From positions 62,001 through 126,000 of the forward strand of contig NZ_NSJB01000003.1 of the NCBI RefSeq assembly GCF_002285265.1: a DNA stretch of 64,000 nt, read 5' to 3'. The DNA is from Vandammella animalimorsus (GTDB lineage: Bacteria; Pseudomonadota; Gammaproteobacteria; Burkholderiales; Burkholderiaceae_C). Positions 10,003 to 19,578 of the stretch are shown here, in pieces; position 1 is the stretch's first letter; each line of letters starts with the position of its first letter. The translations under genes and the position numbers were made by a program. The notes under the pieces were generated by a model. It saw only the letters and a list, made by a program, of their open reading frames with translations. It searched no databases and was not told the origin of the DNA.

Positions 10003-11673
10003 TCAGTCGCGGCGCAAGCGCAGAGCGCCCATGACGGCTGCCACCAGGGCCAGCAGCATCAGGCCCCATGGGCCCATCACAGGCACCGGCGTGGGCGAGA
10101 GTGCAGCAGCCGAGGACAGCATGATGGTCAACCTGGCCGTTGTGGCAGCGTCATAGCTGGCATTGCCCGCCTGCTTGATCTCAAGCACGCATTCGCCAGC
10201 GGCCAGCATCGTGACTTCACCGCTGTTGGCATCGACCGTGCACACATCGGGCGTGACGCTGCTGTAGCTCAGGGGCTCACCCGAGGCCCCGCCCATGATG
10301 CCGCTCAACATGAACTTGCCGCCAAGCACAAAGGTTTGCGCAGGCTGGGCCGGGGACGTGATCGTCTGCGGCTGCTTGCCAATGACAATGGTTTGGCTGA
10401 CCGGCGCTGCCGCGCTGTAGTTGTCGTTGCCAGCTTGGTTCGCCGCGATCGTGCAATCGCCAGCGGCCAGCATCGTGACTTCACCACTGTTGGCATCGAC
10501 CGTGCACACAGTGGGTGTGGTGCTGCTGTAGGTGACAGGGTTTTTCGAGTCACCGCCCTTGACGCCACTCAGCGTGAACGTGCCATTGGGGCTGAAGGTC
10601 TGCTTCTGCTGGGCCGGGAAGGTGATGGCCTGCACCTGCTTGCCAATGGCAATGGTTTGGCTGACCTGCGCTGCTGCGCTGTAGTTGTCGTTGCCAGCTT
10701 GGTCCGCCGCGATCGTGCAATCGCCAGCGGCCAACATCGTGACCTTGCCTGCGGCATCGACCGTGCACACAGTGGGGGTGCTGCTGCTGTAGGTGACAGG
10801 ATTTTTCGAGTCACCGCCCTTGACGCCACTCAGCGTGAACGTGCCATTGGGACTGAAGGTCTGCGCAGGCTGGGGCGGGAAGGTGATGACCTGTGGCTGC
10901 TTGCAGTATTCACTGCGGCTGAGATCCACCATGGTCTTGCCCAGATTGGTGCGCTGGTTTGCCAGCAACTGATCTGGCGCCCAGTTGCTGGAATCGCCAG
11001 TCAGAAAAACGCATGCGCCTTGGCCCTTGTTGTTTTGGGCCTTGGGAATGAACAGCCCATAGGCATTGGTCTCTGTGCCTGGATCCGGGGCGGTGGTGGT
11101 GCCGTGGTGCAAGTACAGCGCATTCTCTGCAGGCACTTTGGTGATCAGACGATAGTCATGGCCGCGCATGGGATCCACGGCTGTGAATGCGCTGCGGTAC
11201 GGAGATTTGCCATTCAATGGCAGCGAAGCATTGCCGCCAGGGAAGCGGTAAGGCTGGGCACTGAGGTCCATGCTCCAGCCAGTGGCCTCGTTCACAATGC
11301 CAACCAGCTGCTTGAGATTGCGGTCCCATTCACAACAGCCATCGGAGAAGATGGCGAAGGTCAGATTCGGGTTGTTCAGCATGGCCTGCTTGAGCACAGG
11401 CAGATGTACGGCATCCATGGGCTGGTAAATCGTCATCAGCACGACCAGATCCTTGCCGGCAAACAGGCTGCCATCGATGGCCGTGGTCTGGCTCAACAGG
11501 CCTCGCTGGTCGTCCACAGTGGCGCCAGCGTTTTGCAGACTATCGCGCACGCCGTTGAGGTAATAGGCCCCGCCTCCACCAGGCTCATGGGTAGAAAGAA
11601 AAAGCACTTGCTGCGCATGCGCGGCAAGTGCGAAAAAGAAAATGGCACACAGGCTTGAGATTTTTTTTAGCAT
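10003..11673 (-). CDS. secreted repeat protein with IPTL-CTERM-like sorting tail
   Basis: The 556-residue exported protein has, in order: a signal peptide (residues 1-21, ending AAHA), a ~235-residue N-terminal domain whose VLFLSTHEPGGGG start and later IFSDGCCEW segment loosely recall glutamine-amidotransferase-like folds, and three tandem 87-88-residue beta-rich repeats (about 262-520), each carrying CTVD and AGDCTI/AGECVL cysteine motifs. It ends in a tripartite tail: VPVMGPWGLM, a hydrophobic helix, then RLRRD. That tail matches the IPTL-CTERM class of sorting signals. I chose the ATG at 11673, which begins the signal peptide; the longer frame would run into the upstream tRNA. The function is unknown; a surface or matrix protein is inferred. 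Confidence 0.82.
   Translation of the reverse strand: MLKKISSLCAIFFFALAAHAQQVLFLSTHEPGGGGAYYLNGVRDSLQNAGATVDDQRGLLSQTTAIDGSLFAGKDLVVLMTIYQPMDAVHLPVLKQAMLNNPNLTFAIFSDGCCEWDRNLKQLVGIVNEATGWSMDLSAQPYRFPGGNASLPLNGKSPYRSAFTAVDPMRGHDYRLITKVPAENALYLHHGTTTAPDPGTETNAYGLFIPKAQNNKGQGACVFLTGDSSNWAPDQLLANQRTNLGKTMVDLSRSEYCKQPQVITFPPQPAQTFSPNGTFTLSGVKGGDSKNPVTYSSSTPTVCTVDAAGKVTMLAAGDCTIAADQAGNDNYSAAAQVSQTIAIGKQVQAITFPAQQKQTFSPNGTFTLSGVKGGDSKNPVTYSSTTPTVCTVDANSGEVTMLAAGDCTIAANQAGNDNYSAAAPVSQTIVIGKQPQTITSPAQPAQTFVLGGKFMLSGIMGGASGEPLSYSSVTPDVCTVDANSGEVTMLAAGECVLEIKQAGNASYDAATTARLTIMLSSAAALSPTPVPVMGPWGLMLLALVAAVMGALRLRRD
10125..10890 (-). repeat. three tandem ~261-264 bp coding repeats
   Basis: Three direct repeats within the secreted-protein gene encode 87, 88 and ~85 residues. 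The first two (about 10640-10890 and 10385-10637) are nearly identical at DNA level, with the TTGACGCCACTCAGCGTGAAC segment recurring at 10820 and 10559. The third is diverged. This indicates a recent duplication of one unit. Confidence 0.85.
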
Positions 11674-11816
11674 GAACAAGCGTCTTTCAGGGAATGCCAG
11701 ATTGGCTCTGCAGTGAGAACGCGCCGAGGCAATGCACCCCTTCGCTCTCTGCAGGAAACAGCGGGAAACAGCGCCAGACAAAACCGATCGCAAGCGCCGG
11801 ATTTGCAGCGCAACCT

Positions 11817-11893
<77 letters not shown>

Positions 11894-12033
11894 GATCTGC
11901 GGCTATGCGCGCGCCCATGCGCACATAGCGCCCAGCCGACTGGCCCGCACCCGGCTGAACAAAGCGCGCGATTGTAACTGCGAACGCAGTGCCGCAACAG
12001 CCGCCACAGGACGGCCGTTGCAGGCGCAGGCGG

Positions 12034-13062
12034 CTATTTGGGGCGGCTGAGTGCGTTAGTCAGCAAGCGGGCGGTGATGTCGACGATGTGCACCATGCGC
12101 TCGTAAGGCATGCGCGTGGGGCCGATGACGCCCAGTGTGCCGACGATCTGGCCGTCCACTTCGTAGGGGGCGCTGACGATGGACAGCTCGGAGACGGGCA
12201 CGGCCTGGCTTTCGCCGCCGATGTAGATCTTCACGCCCTGGGCCTGGCCGGTCACGTCCAGCAGTTGCAGGATCTGGGTTTTCTGCTCGAACAGGTCGAA
12301 GGCGCGGCGGATGCTGTCCATGTCCTTGGAGAAATCGCTCACGGCCAGCAGGTTGCGCTCGCCGGAGATGACCACGTCCTGCCCGGCTGGCTGGGCGCCG
12401 CTGGCCGGGTCGCCGATGGCCGCCTCCATCAGCGCCGCGATTTCGCCGCGCAGGCGGTTGATTTCGCTGCGCAGGCGCTCGCGCACCTGGTCGACGCTCA
12501 GGCCGCTGTAGTGGGCATTGAGGTAGTTGCTGGCCTCCAGCAGGTGCTCTTGCGCAATGTCGTCCCGAGTGTGTACGAGCTTGTTCTGCACATTGCCGTC
12601 GGGCGAGACCAGGATGACCAGCACGCGCTGCGCCGACAGGCGCAGGAATTCGATGTGGTGCAACACGGCGCTTTTCTGCGGCGCCACGACCACGCCGACG
12701 AATTGCGACAGGTTCGACAGCAGCTGCGCGGCGCTGGTGATGACGCGCTGGGGCTGGTCGGGGCTGAGCGCCGCAGGGGCGCAGCCATCGTGCAGCTGCT
12801 CGTGCCAGCGCTCGCGCTGCACGGTCATCATGCTGTCGACGAACAGGCGGTAGCCCTTGGGCGTGGGCACGCGCCCGGCCGAGGTGTGGGGGCTGGCGAT
12901 CAGCCCGAGCTCTTCCAGGTCGGCCATGACGTTGCGGATCGTCGCCGCCGAGAGCTCCAGCCCGGAGGACTTGGCCAGCGTGCGCGAGCCCACGGGCTGG
13001 CCGTCCTCGATGTAGCGTTCGATCAGGGTGGTCAGCAGGACCTTGGCGCGCTCATCCAGCAT
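12034..13062 (-). CDS. hrcA: heat-inducible transcription repressor HrcA
   Basis: The 342-residue repressor has an N-terminal winged helix-turn-helix ([15 protein letters not shown], then [14 protein letters not shown]) and a GAF-like inducer domain; the HTSAGRVPT motif is diagnostic. HrcA binds CIRCE operators upstream of chaperone genes and is held active by GroEL. It lies 25 bp downstream of cbpM in the same direction. I saw no CIRCE element (TTAGCACTC-N9-GAGTGCTAA) in the leader of this cluster, so its targets are probably elsewhere. The start is the ATG at 13062. Confidence 0.97.
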   Translation of the reverse strand: MLDERAKVLLTTLIERYIEDGQPVGSRTLAKSSGLELSAATIRNVMADLEELGLIASPHTSAGRVPTPKGYRLFVDSMMTVQRERWHEQLHDGCAPAALSPDQPQRVITSAAQLLSNLSQFVGVVVAPQKSAVLHHIEFLRLSAQRVLVILVSPDGNVQNKLVHTRDDIAQEHLLEASNYLNAHYSGLSVDQVRERLRSEINRLRGEIAALMEAAIGDPASGAQPAGQDVVISGERNLLAVSDFSKDMDSIRRAFDLFEQKTQILQLLDVTGQAQGVKIYIGGESQAVPVSELSIVSAPYEVDGQIVGTLGVIGPTRMPYERMVHIVDITARLLTNALSRPK

Positions 13063-13087
13063 GGCGGCATCTTCCTTGCAGTGCGCT

Positions 13088-13444
13088 TCAGCAGTCCTGC
13101 TGCCCCAGCCCCGCCTGGGCGCCCAGGGCCTGCAACTGCTGGCGCAATGCGGCCACTTCTTCCATCAGGTCGGTGGTCAGTGCGGCCAGCTGTGGGTCGG
13201 CGTCGAAGGCATGCTCCAGGTGGGCGATGCGCCGCGCGCGCACCAGCGTGGCGCTGGCAAAGCGCCATTGGCCTTCGCCAGCGACCGCCTCGGCCTGCAG
13301 CACACCGGCCTGCACGCGCGCCAGCACCCAGTCGGGGGCCATGCGGCAGCCGCTGGCGAACTGCTCCAGCGACAGCGCCGCATCGTCGAGCAGCTCGATC
13401 AGGTCTTCGGAAATCAACGTCACGGCAGTGGTCGTTCTCGTCAT
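13088..13444 (-). CDS. cbpM: chaperone modulator CbpM
   Basis: The 118-residue product has a MerR-like helical N-terminus (ISEDLIELL) and a C-terminal coiled segment ([16 protein letters not shown]), typical of CbpM. The family binds the J-domain of CbpA and inhibits its DnaK co-chaperone and DNA-binding activity. The gene lies directly after cbpA with a 21 bp gap, the conserved pairing. The start is the ATG at 13444. Confidence 0.88.
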   Translation of the reverse strand: MTRTTTAVTLISEDLIELLDDAALSLEQFASGCRMAPDWVLARVQAGVLQAEAVAGEGQWRFASATLVRARRIAHLEHAFDADPQLAALTTDLMEEVAALRQQLQALGAQAGLGQQDC

Positions 13445-13465
13445 GGCGGGCTCCTTGTTCTTGTC

Positions 13466-14503
13466 TCAGGCGCGGCGCAGGTCAAAGCCAGGGTAGGCCT
13501 CGCGCAATGCGGCCCAGGCGGCCTGCTGCGCCTCGGTCACGGCGCCGGGCACGGCCAGGTCCAGCTCCAGATAAAGATCGCCCGCAGTGCCAGCGGCGTT
13601 GGCCGCCGGGATGCCGCGCCCTTTCAGGCGCAGCCTGCGGCCGCTGCTGGAGCCCGCAGGCACGCCCACCTCCACCGTCGCGCCATCGGGCGTGCGCACC
13701 TGCACGTTGGCGCCGAGCACGGCTTCCCAGGGCGCAACGCGCAGCTTTTGCGTCACGTCGCGGCCCTGCACCTGCCAGCGCGCGTCGCTGCGCAGCTGCA
13801 CTTCCAGAAACAGGTCGCCGGCCGCGCCGCCGTTCAGGCCCGGGCTGCCCTGGCCGGCCAGGCGAATGAGCTGGCCGGGCTTGACGCCCTTGGGGATCTT
13901 GACTTCCAGAGTGCGTTCCTCGGGCACGGGCTGGCCCTGGGCATCCAGGCGCATGCCGCGCAGCGTCAGGGTGCGCATGGCGCCCTGGTAGGCGTCGGGC
14001 AGCTCAAGCTCGATGTGCGCGTGCTGATCCTGGCCGCGCAGCGGCCCGGCCGCCGCGCCTCGGGCCTGGCCCTGGCGGGCACGCGCGGCGCGGCCGAACA
14101 GTTCCTCGAAGAAGGCGCTGCGCGCGCCCTGCTCACCTGCGGCATCGAAGTTGCCAAAGCCCCCGAAACCGCCAAAGCCATCGAAGCCATCAAAGCCTTG
14201 TGCGCCCTCCTGGCCGGAAAAGTCAAACCCAGCATTCCAGCCCGGCGGCGGGCGCACATCGTCGCCCGAGCGCGCGCCTGCCGCCCAGGCCTGGGCCCCG
14301 ACGGTGTCGTAGGCAGCGCGCTTTTCGGGGTCGGAGAGCACGGCATGGGCCTCGTTGACCTCGGCCATGCGCTGCGCCGCATCGGGCGCCTTGCTCACAT
14401 CCGGGTGGTATTGGCGCGCCAGCTTGCGGTAGGCCTTCTTGATGTCATCGGCGCTGGCGCTTTTGTCCACACCGAGGATTTGGTAGTAGTCCTTGTATTC
14501 CAT
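13466..14503 (-). CDS. cbpA: DnaJ-family co-chaperone CbpA
   Basis: This 345-residue type II J-protein has an N-terminal J domain (residues 4-70) with the HPD motif in YHPDVSK, then a Gly/Phe-rich linker (about 75-145, including [15 protein letters not shown]), and two C-terminal beta domains. It lacks the zinc-finger cysteines of DnaJ, which separates CbpA from DnaJ. It works with DnaK and can bind curved DNA. It is first in an apparent cbpA-cbpM-hrcA operon. The start is the ATG at 14503. Confidence 0.95.
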   Translation of the reverse strand: MEYKDYYQILGVDKSASADDIKKAYRKLARQYHPDVSKAPDAAQRMAEVNEAHAVLSDPEKRAAYDTVGAQAWAAGARSGDDVRPPPGWNAGFDFSGQEGAQGFDGFDGFGGFGGFGNFDAAGEQGARSAFFEELFGRAARARQGQARGAAAGPLRGQDQHAHIELELPDAYQGAMRTLTLRGMRLDAQGQPVPEERTLEVKIPKGVKPGQLIRLAGQGSPGLNGGAAGDLFLEVQLRSDARWQVQGRDVTQKLRVAPWEAVLGANVQVRTPDGATVEVGVPAGSSSGRRLRLKGRGIPAANAAGTAGDLYLELDLAVPGAVTEAQQAAWAALREAYPGFDLRRA

Positions 14504-14687
14504 GCGTTGCTGTGCTGTGGTGCAAGCGGCGAGCGCCTGCTGTCATGCCCCCTCGTGATCGCCAGGTCTTCCCGCCGCTGGCGGCACATTGCCTTGCAAA
14601 GCGGCTGCCCGGGCATCACGTCACGCCCATCAAATGGGGGCGCGGCCGGGCTTGTCAAGCGGCGCGGGCATTGTGCCCAAAAAGAAA

Positions 14688-14709
14688 GGCTGCGCCCCAA
14701 AGCGCAGCC
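14688..14709 (-). terminator. hairpin terminator after the GNAT gene
   Basis: GGCTGCGC pairs with GCGCAGCC around a 6-nt loop. On the minus strand it is followed by a T-rich tract (CTTTCTTTTTG). It sits ~45 bp downstream of the acetyltransferase stop and isolates the cbpA operon from it. Confidence 0.8.
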
Positions 14710-14754
14710 TGTGCATGTGCATGGCGCGCGCCTGCGGCGCGCGGCCGGTGGCGC

Positions 14755-15282
14755 TCAGCGCCCGGTGGTCAGCGAGCGCTTGACGCGGATTTCCTCGAAC
14801 TTGGTGCCGCCGATCATGGCGATCTTGGCGCTGCTGGCCTCGCGCTCGAAACCGGCGGTCTCGTGGAATTTCAGCGCGCGCTCGTTCTGCACCGGCACCC
14901 AGGCGGTGACGTTGGTGCAACCTTCTTCGTGCAGGCCCTCGCGCGCGGCATCCCACAGCGCAGCGCCCACGCCCTTGTTCCAGTGGTTGGGGGAGATGTA
15001 GATGGCCCAGATTTCGCCGGTGGTGGGGCGGGTCTTCTCATCGCGCGAGCGATCGAAGCCGACGAAGCCGACGATCTTGTCGTTCTCGATGGCGACCTTG
15101 ACCTGGGGCTCGCAATACTCGATGGCTTCGCGCCAGTAGGCGATGCGCTTTTCCAGGCTGATGGACTTCAGGTGCTCGTCCGGCACCAAGCCTTTGTAGG
15201 CGGCTTGCATGGCGGCAGTGTGGATCTGGGCGATGGCTTTGGCATCACGAAGCGTGGCGGCGCGGACCTGAATGGCAGACAT
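14755..15282 (-). CDS. GNAT-family N-acetyltransferase
   Basis: The 175-residue product has the GNAT fold pattern: an N-terminal IQVRAATLRDA start, central VGFVGFDRS and EIWAIYISPNHWNKGVGAAL, where NKGVGAAL is the acetyl-CoA pyrophosphate-binding motif A, and the late motif NERALKFHETAGFERE. The substrate cannot be predicted; relatives acetylate small amines or protein N-termini. I chose the ATG at 15282 because it starts one strand before motif C. A longer frame to 15393 adds unrelated sequence. Monocistronic, with its own terminator. Confidence 0.9.
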   Translation of the reverse strand: MSAIQVRAATLRDAKAIAQIHTAAMQAAYKGLVPDEHLKSISLEKRIAYWREAIEYCEPQVKVAIENDKIVGFVGFDRSRDEKTRPTTGEIWAIYISPNHWNKGVGAALWDAAREGLHEEGCTNVTAWVPVQNERALKFHETAGFEREASSAKIAMIGGTKFEEIRVKRSLTTGR

Positions 15283-15505
15283 AGCGAAATGCAAAAAAGA
15301 ACGATCAGTGTGTGAAAAAACGGCGTATTCTGCACCCAAGGGCCGGCAAATATCAATAGCCTCAAGGGCTTGACAGACAAAATCCGATGACAATTGCGCC
15401 GCCCGCTTGCGCCTGCGCGGGATTTGCGCCAGCGCCGTTTTCGCGCTTGGGAAGGTCGGCTCGAATCCAGATCAGTGTGCGCTGCGACTCGTGCAGACAC
15501 ATCCC

Positions 15506-16042
15506 TCAAGCCGCCGCAGCCAACAAGGGCTTGGTCAGGTCCTGGTAGCTACCCGGCTGGTAGCCCGCTGCGGTCATGAAGCTGGCACTGGCCAGGGCAT
15601 CGGCCGGGGCCATGGCGGCCATGGCAGCGATGAGCTGCTGCGCCTGGGCGGCGCTGCTGCTCAGTGCGCTGTCCAGTGCGCTGCTTGGCGTGCTGCCCGG
15701 TGCGCCGTCTGCTCCTTCCCAGGCCTGGGCATGCCATGGGATTTGGGCCAGGCCGTGCTGGGGCTGCCAAGCCTGGGGCTGCAGGTCTTCGAGCGTCCAT
15801 GCGGCGTTGGCGGCGCTGGCGGGCTTGGGCAGGGCCTGGGCGGCGGCCAGCAGTGCGGCGATGTCGGCACGCGCTGCTGCGCTGGGCTGCGCGGTCAGGC
15901 CTTGGTCGGCGCTGCCGTGTTTGCTGCCTGTGCCGTCAACTGTGCCGCTGCCGGGGTTGATGCCGGTATCGGTGCCGGTATCGCCGCCCTGTGTGCTGCC
16001 GCTGTCTGGCGCCGCGCTGTCGATGGCCTGCTGGGCGATTTG
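15506..16042 (-). pseudogene. in-frame C-terminal continuation of the RTX protein beyond an amber codon
   Basis: Directly after the TAG at 16043-16045 the same frame stays open for 178 codons and ends at TGA 15506-15508. It begins QIAQQAIDSAAP and runs through a Gly/Thr/Asp-rich segment. It ends with an Ala-rich helix (QAQQLIAAMAAMAPADA) and YQPGSYQDLTKPLLAAAA. This resembles the alanine-rich C-termini of RTX proteins that carry the type I secretion signal. There is no Shine-Dalgarno or start for independent translation. It is most simply the severed C-terminus of the upstream gene; read through, the total is about 1052 residues. Confidence 0.7.
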
Positions 16043-18664
16043 CTATGCGCTCAGCGAGACACCGTCGCTGAAGCGGATTTCTTCGATGGCCATGGCGCCG
16101 GCGGCGAATTGGTCTTGCACGATGAGCAGGTCCTGGCCGCCCACGCCGTAGTGCAGGTGCAGGTCTTGGCTCACACGGCGCAGTTGCCAGCTGTCGCTGG
16201 AGGCCAGTCCCCGCAGTTCGATGATGTCGTGCGCGGCGCTGTCGCCCAGCACTTCGATGAGGCGGCCTTGCCCGTCGCCAGCTTGCAGGATGTAGAAGTC
16301 GCTGTCGCTGCCGCCGCGGATGCGATCATTGCCCGCGCCGCCATTGAGCACATCACCCGCACGGCTGCCGTGGAGCATGTCATCGCCAGAGCCGCCGAGC
16401 AGCCAGTCGCCTGTGGCGGCACCTTCACTGTCGATGTCGTCTTCCATCGCCATGGCATACAGCACGTCGTCGCCAGCGCCCCCTTTGAGCTTGTCGCGCC
16501 CGGCGCCGCCAACGAGCACATCGTGGTCATTGGCGCTTGCCCCTGGTTCGCGCACGTCAGGGCCGGCCAGAATGAAATCCCCGCCTGCACCGCCATCGAT
16601 GAAGTCATTGCCCAAGCCGGCCAGGGCAATGTCGTGGCTCTCGCCCAGGCTGATGTGGTCTGAAAAGGCGCTGCCGTTGACATAGTCCCGCTTGTCGCCA
16701 GTGCTGATCTGCACTGGCCGGTCTGCCGCCTCAAATGTGTCGTAGTAACGGTCTCCGCCCAGCGTCACCACATGGCGCTCGGGCTCGCCCAGCTCGTCGC
16801 TCAGCTGCAGGCCCAGGCCCTGGCCCTTCCAATCGAGCACATGGGCCAGTTGCCGCCACTGCGTGCCGTCGAGCCGGTACACCCCCAGCGTGTGTCGCCC
16901 GGCTGCGCCTGCCTGCCCCTCTGGCCCTTGCGATTTGGTGTGCACACCGTTTGGCAGCACGTCGATACGGGTGCGGCCATCGGCGCTGTAATAGCTCGTG
17001 CTCTGGCTGTGATAGCGCTTGTAAACACCCGAAATTGCGCTGCCATCCACTTCCAGGTGCCCATCGCCATCGACGTCCACTATCGTGTCCACGCCCGAGT
17101 CATCGCTGCTGAGCACGTAGGTGTCGTGGCCTTGGCCGCCTTCAAGATGGTCGCTGCCGCCCTTGCCCTCCAGCCGGTCTGCCTCATCGCCGCCGTAGAG
17201 GCGGTCATCAAACCCCTGGCCCTGCAGGTTGGAGCCCCCGGCTGCGCCAAACACAATCTGGCGGCGGTGGCTGCCAAAGCCTTGCAACACTTCTTGCTCG
17301 CTGCCCATGTCGTAGTAGCGCAGTCGCTGTGGATCCCGCAGCACACTGCCATTGCCCTGCTGCAACTCCTGGGTTTGCGCAATCAGAAAAGCCGCGCGGT
17401 CTTGCAGCCAGCGCTCGGTCAAGCGACCGGTGCCAGATTGCGCGTCGTAAATCTGCAAATGGCTGGTATCCAGGCCCACTGCGGCAGTGTCCACACTGAG
17501 AGCCGACAGCGCCTGCAAGGCATTGCGCACATCCACATCACTGCGGGCCATGCGCACCAGCTGCTCCTGCTCCATGGGCAGCATGCGGGCTCCAATGCCT
17601 TCGCGCTGCTGCGCGCTTATCGGGCTGAAAAAAGCGTAGGCCGCATCCTGAAACTGCGCATGCTTGGTTTGCCACAGCAAGGCTTGGCCCTCATACGCAC
17701 TGCGCATCATGTCCAGGAAATTGGCCGGCCCCACATCGGCCATCAGGTTCACCGCTGGGCTGATCGCTGGCGAAAACGCTGCCACATCCTTGACCAAGCC
17801 AAGCCAATTGTCATTGGCCAAGTTGATTTCGATCTGCGCCGCAATGGATCGCAGATAGGCATCGTTGCCAGGCAAAAGCCTTCTTGTCTGCACAAAAGCG
17901 ATGAAGCGCGCCAGCTCGTACGCAGCCACAGCGCCAACCTCGAAGGAGCTGGCCTTCCATGCCGCCTCATAGGCCGCAGTGGCAAACAAAATATTCTTGA
18001 AGTCATCGAAGGAATCGAGCCGCTGGTTCTCTGGGCGGCTGGCCGCCTCCAGCCCATCGCGGGCGGGCTCGGCCAACAGACGCCAGCTTTCAAAAGGCTC
18101 TTCACCGCCCAGCAAATTAAATCCCAGCGTGCCCGACCAGCCGGTATTGAAGACCACGGCATCATCTGATTCTGACAGATGGTCTGCATAGAGGTTGATG
18201 CCAATGGAACTGGCATCGTCTCTGGCAATCTGCACAATCGTTGGCACCGTCCAAGGGTCGTATCCATCAACCGATCTCAGGCCACTCAGCGACAGATAAA
18301 GATTCAACGTCACGCCATTGGACGCTTTTTGCATTTCCTCTGCAGAAAAATGGCGCCCTAATCGCAAATAACCTTGATAGTCAGTAAAAGCTCTAATAAA
18401 AGTGCTGTGCAAGCCAGCACCACCATTAGCACTAATGGCCACATCCGTCCACAATTTTACACTTTTGAAGTCTTGCAAGTCCGGACCTGTGACTGTACCT
18501 GCATCAATGTGTGCTCCCAAGATTTCAGATAGCTTGGTATAAAAAGCAACCCAATTTCCATGCGAGGAGGGTTCATCAAACTCAGGTGGGGCGCTTTCAC
18601 GCGCCATTTTCAAAGTATTTCTTTCAGAATCTGAAAAAACGTACTTCTGATATTTTTGACTCAT
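16043..18664 (-). CDS. RTX-type calcium-binding protein, ends at a premature amber codon
   Basis: The 873-residue protein has no N-terminal signal peptide. Residues 1-~470 are a soluble, mostly helical region I do not recognise. A first block of nonapeptide-like RTX repeats (GGDEADRLEGKGGSDHLEGG) falls at about 478-525. A second block follows at about 680-790 (GGAGGDFILAG, GGAGDDVL, GGSGDDML, GGAGNDRIRGG), then a C-terminal domain ending EEIRFSDGVSLS. RTX repeats bind calcium after type I secretion. The TAG at 16043-16045 lies inside a longer open frame, so the secretion-signal-like end is cut off. The gene starts 3 bp after the upstream membrane-protein stop, with GAGGAG as its ribosome site, so it is tightly coupled. 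A toxin or adhesin role is inference. Confidence 0.8.
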   Translation of the reverse strand: MSQKYQKYVFSDSERNTLKMARESAPPEFDEPSSHGNWVAFYTKLSEILGAHIDAGTVTGPDLQDFKSVKLWTDVAISANGGAGLHSTFIRAFTDYQGYLRLGRHFSAEEMQKASNGVTLNLYLSLSGLRSVDGYDPWTVPTIVQIARDDASSIGINLYADHLSESDDAVVFNTGWSGTLGFNLLGGEEPFESWRLLAEPARDGLEAASRPENQRLDSFDDFKNILFATAAYEAAWKASSFEVGAVAAYELARFIAFVQTRRLLPGNDAYLRSIAAQIEINLANDNWLGLVKDVAAFSPAISPAVNLMADVGPANFLDMMRSAYEGQALLWQTKHAQFQDAAYAFFSPISAQQREGIGARMLPMEQEQLVRMARSDVDVRNALQALSALSVDTAAVGLDTSHLQIYDAQSGTGRLTERWLQDRAAFLIAQTQELQQGNGSVLRDPQRLRYYDMGSEQEVLQGFGSHRRQIVFGAAGGSNLQGQGFDDRLYGGDEADRLEGKGGSDHLEGGQGHDTYVLSSDDSGVDTIVDVDGDGHLEVDGSAISGVYKRYHSQSTSYYSADGRTRIDVLPNGVHTKSQGPEGQAGAAGRHTLGVYRLDGTQWRQLAHVLDWKGQGLGLQLSDELGEPERHVVTLGGDRYYDTFEAADRPVQISTGDKRDYVNGSAFSDHISLGESHDIALAGLGNDFIDGGAGGDFILAGPDVREPGASANDHDVLVGGAGRDKLKGGAGDDVLYAMAMEDDIDSEGAATGDWLLGGSGDDMLHGSRAGDVLNGGAGNDRIRGGSDSDFYILQAGDGQGRLIEVLGDSAAHDIIELRGLASSDSWQLRRVSQDLHLHYGVGGQDLLIVQDQFAAGAMAIEEIRFSDGVSLSA

Positions 18665-18667
18665 GAC

Positions 18668-19519
18668 TCACTCCTCTTCCTCTATCAAGATAGTTGACAA
18701 AAAATCACTGATTTGCGTACTAATGAGATGAATATACGGAACCTGACTGCCTTGCAGCCTAATTGTCGCTCCAGTTTGACCGCTCCGACTATCCCACACC
18801 ACCCCTTCACACCCCTGAGCGCTGCCAGGAGCTTGCGAAATTCTTGCATTGATCAACCAGCCTACATCTTTTGAATACTTTATTCTTTCGCTTACAGAAA
18901 TTGATTCTGGCATCTCAAACCAACACTTGAAGATAGCAGGCCTCTTCCACCTTGGATGCTCAGTTCCTCTTACCCCCCAAAAAACAAAACCCTGAGCAAC
19001 CCCATCAGAATGCTTCAAATCAGCCAAAGAATCTACGCCAAAATTCGGATATAAATCAATAGGATATCGAGAATGGGGAATTTTTGAGACCCATCTCCAG
19101 TCCTCATTAAATTTTTTAATATTGTCGCGAAAAGACTGGGACGGATTTTTGTAAGAATTGACGGAAATTCCATTAACAAGAACGTTTAATAATTTTTCTT
19201 GATCTTCATCATAATGAAGAATTTTTACCTTAAATAATCTCGGATAAGCGCTTAGAGCCTTACTGTCTTTGCAGCGCCAAAATTCACCTTCATCCGCCCT
19301 GATCAATAAACCGGAGATGGTTTCCACAACATCTTTTCCCTGGTGCTGAAACACTCGAATCTTGCAAGGGTTTTTCGCCGCTGCCAGCCGAGCCTCCAAT
19401 CTGGCATCCATACGCAGCTTGTACGAGGTAATAAAATACGCCATGCCGCCTACCCCAAACACCATCAAGGCCACCAGCAATTTTTTTTGCCATTCCGGAA
19501 TTCGCAATCTTTCGAGCAT
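18668..19519 (-). CDS. single-pass membrane-anchored protein of unknown function
   Basis: The 283-residue product has one transmembrane segment near the N-terminus (about residues 13-31, LLVALMVFGVGGMAYFI) after a basic stretch. A long presumably periplasmic domain follows, with cysteines in AKNPCKIRVFQ, EFWRCKDS and IFKCWFEMPES. No family is recognised. It is AT-rich compared with its surroundings. It lies between another protein of identical length and architecture and the RTX gene, separated from the latter by 3 bp. An immunity or accessory role for the RTX protein is possible but only inferred. The start is the ATG at 19519. Confidence 0.75.
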   Translation of the reverse strand: MLERLRIPEWQKKLLVALMVFGVGGMAYFITSYKLRMDARLEARLAAAKNPCKIRVFQHQGKDVVETISGLLIRADEGEFWRCKDSKALSAYPRLFKVKILHYDEDQEKLLNVLVNGISVNSYKNPSQSFRDNIKKFNEDWRWVSKIPHSRYPIDLYPNFGVDSLADLKHSDGVAQGFVFWGVRGTEHPRWKRPAIFKCWFEMPESISVSERIKYSKDVGWLINARISQAPGSAQGCEGVVWDSRSGQTGATIRLQGSQVPYIHLISTQISDFLSTILIEEEE

Positions 19520-19578
19520 ACCTCAATAACCGAACCATGAAATGATTGCAGCCCTCAGCACCAAGTTAAAAACCAAAA

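Noticed and set aside
11989-13869. 626-codon plus-strand frame across hrcA and cbpM
   Set aside because: hrcA, cbpM and cbpA on the minus strand have clear domains; the plus-strand product is an artefact of codon bias.
14504-14754. CIRCE operator ahead of the cbpA-cbpM-hrcA cluster
   Set aside because: No TTAGCACTC-N9-GAGTGCTAA-like inverted repeat is visible.
16043-18664. Lipase-type GxSxG motif in the RTX N-terminal region (NTGWSGTLG)
   Set aside because: The spacing does not fit GxSxG and no other alpha/beta-hydrolase motifs are present.
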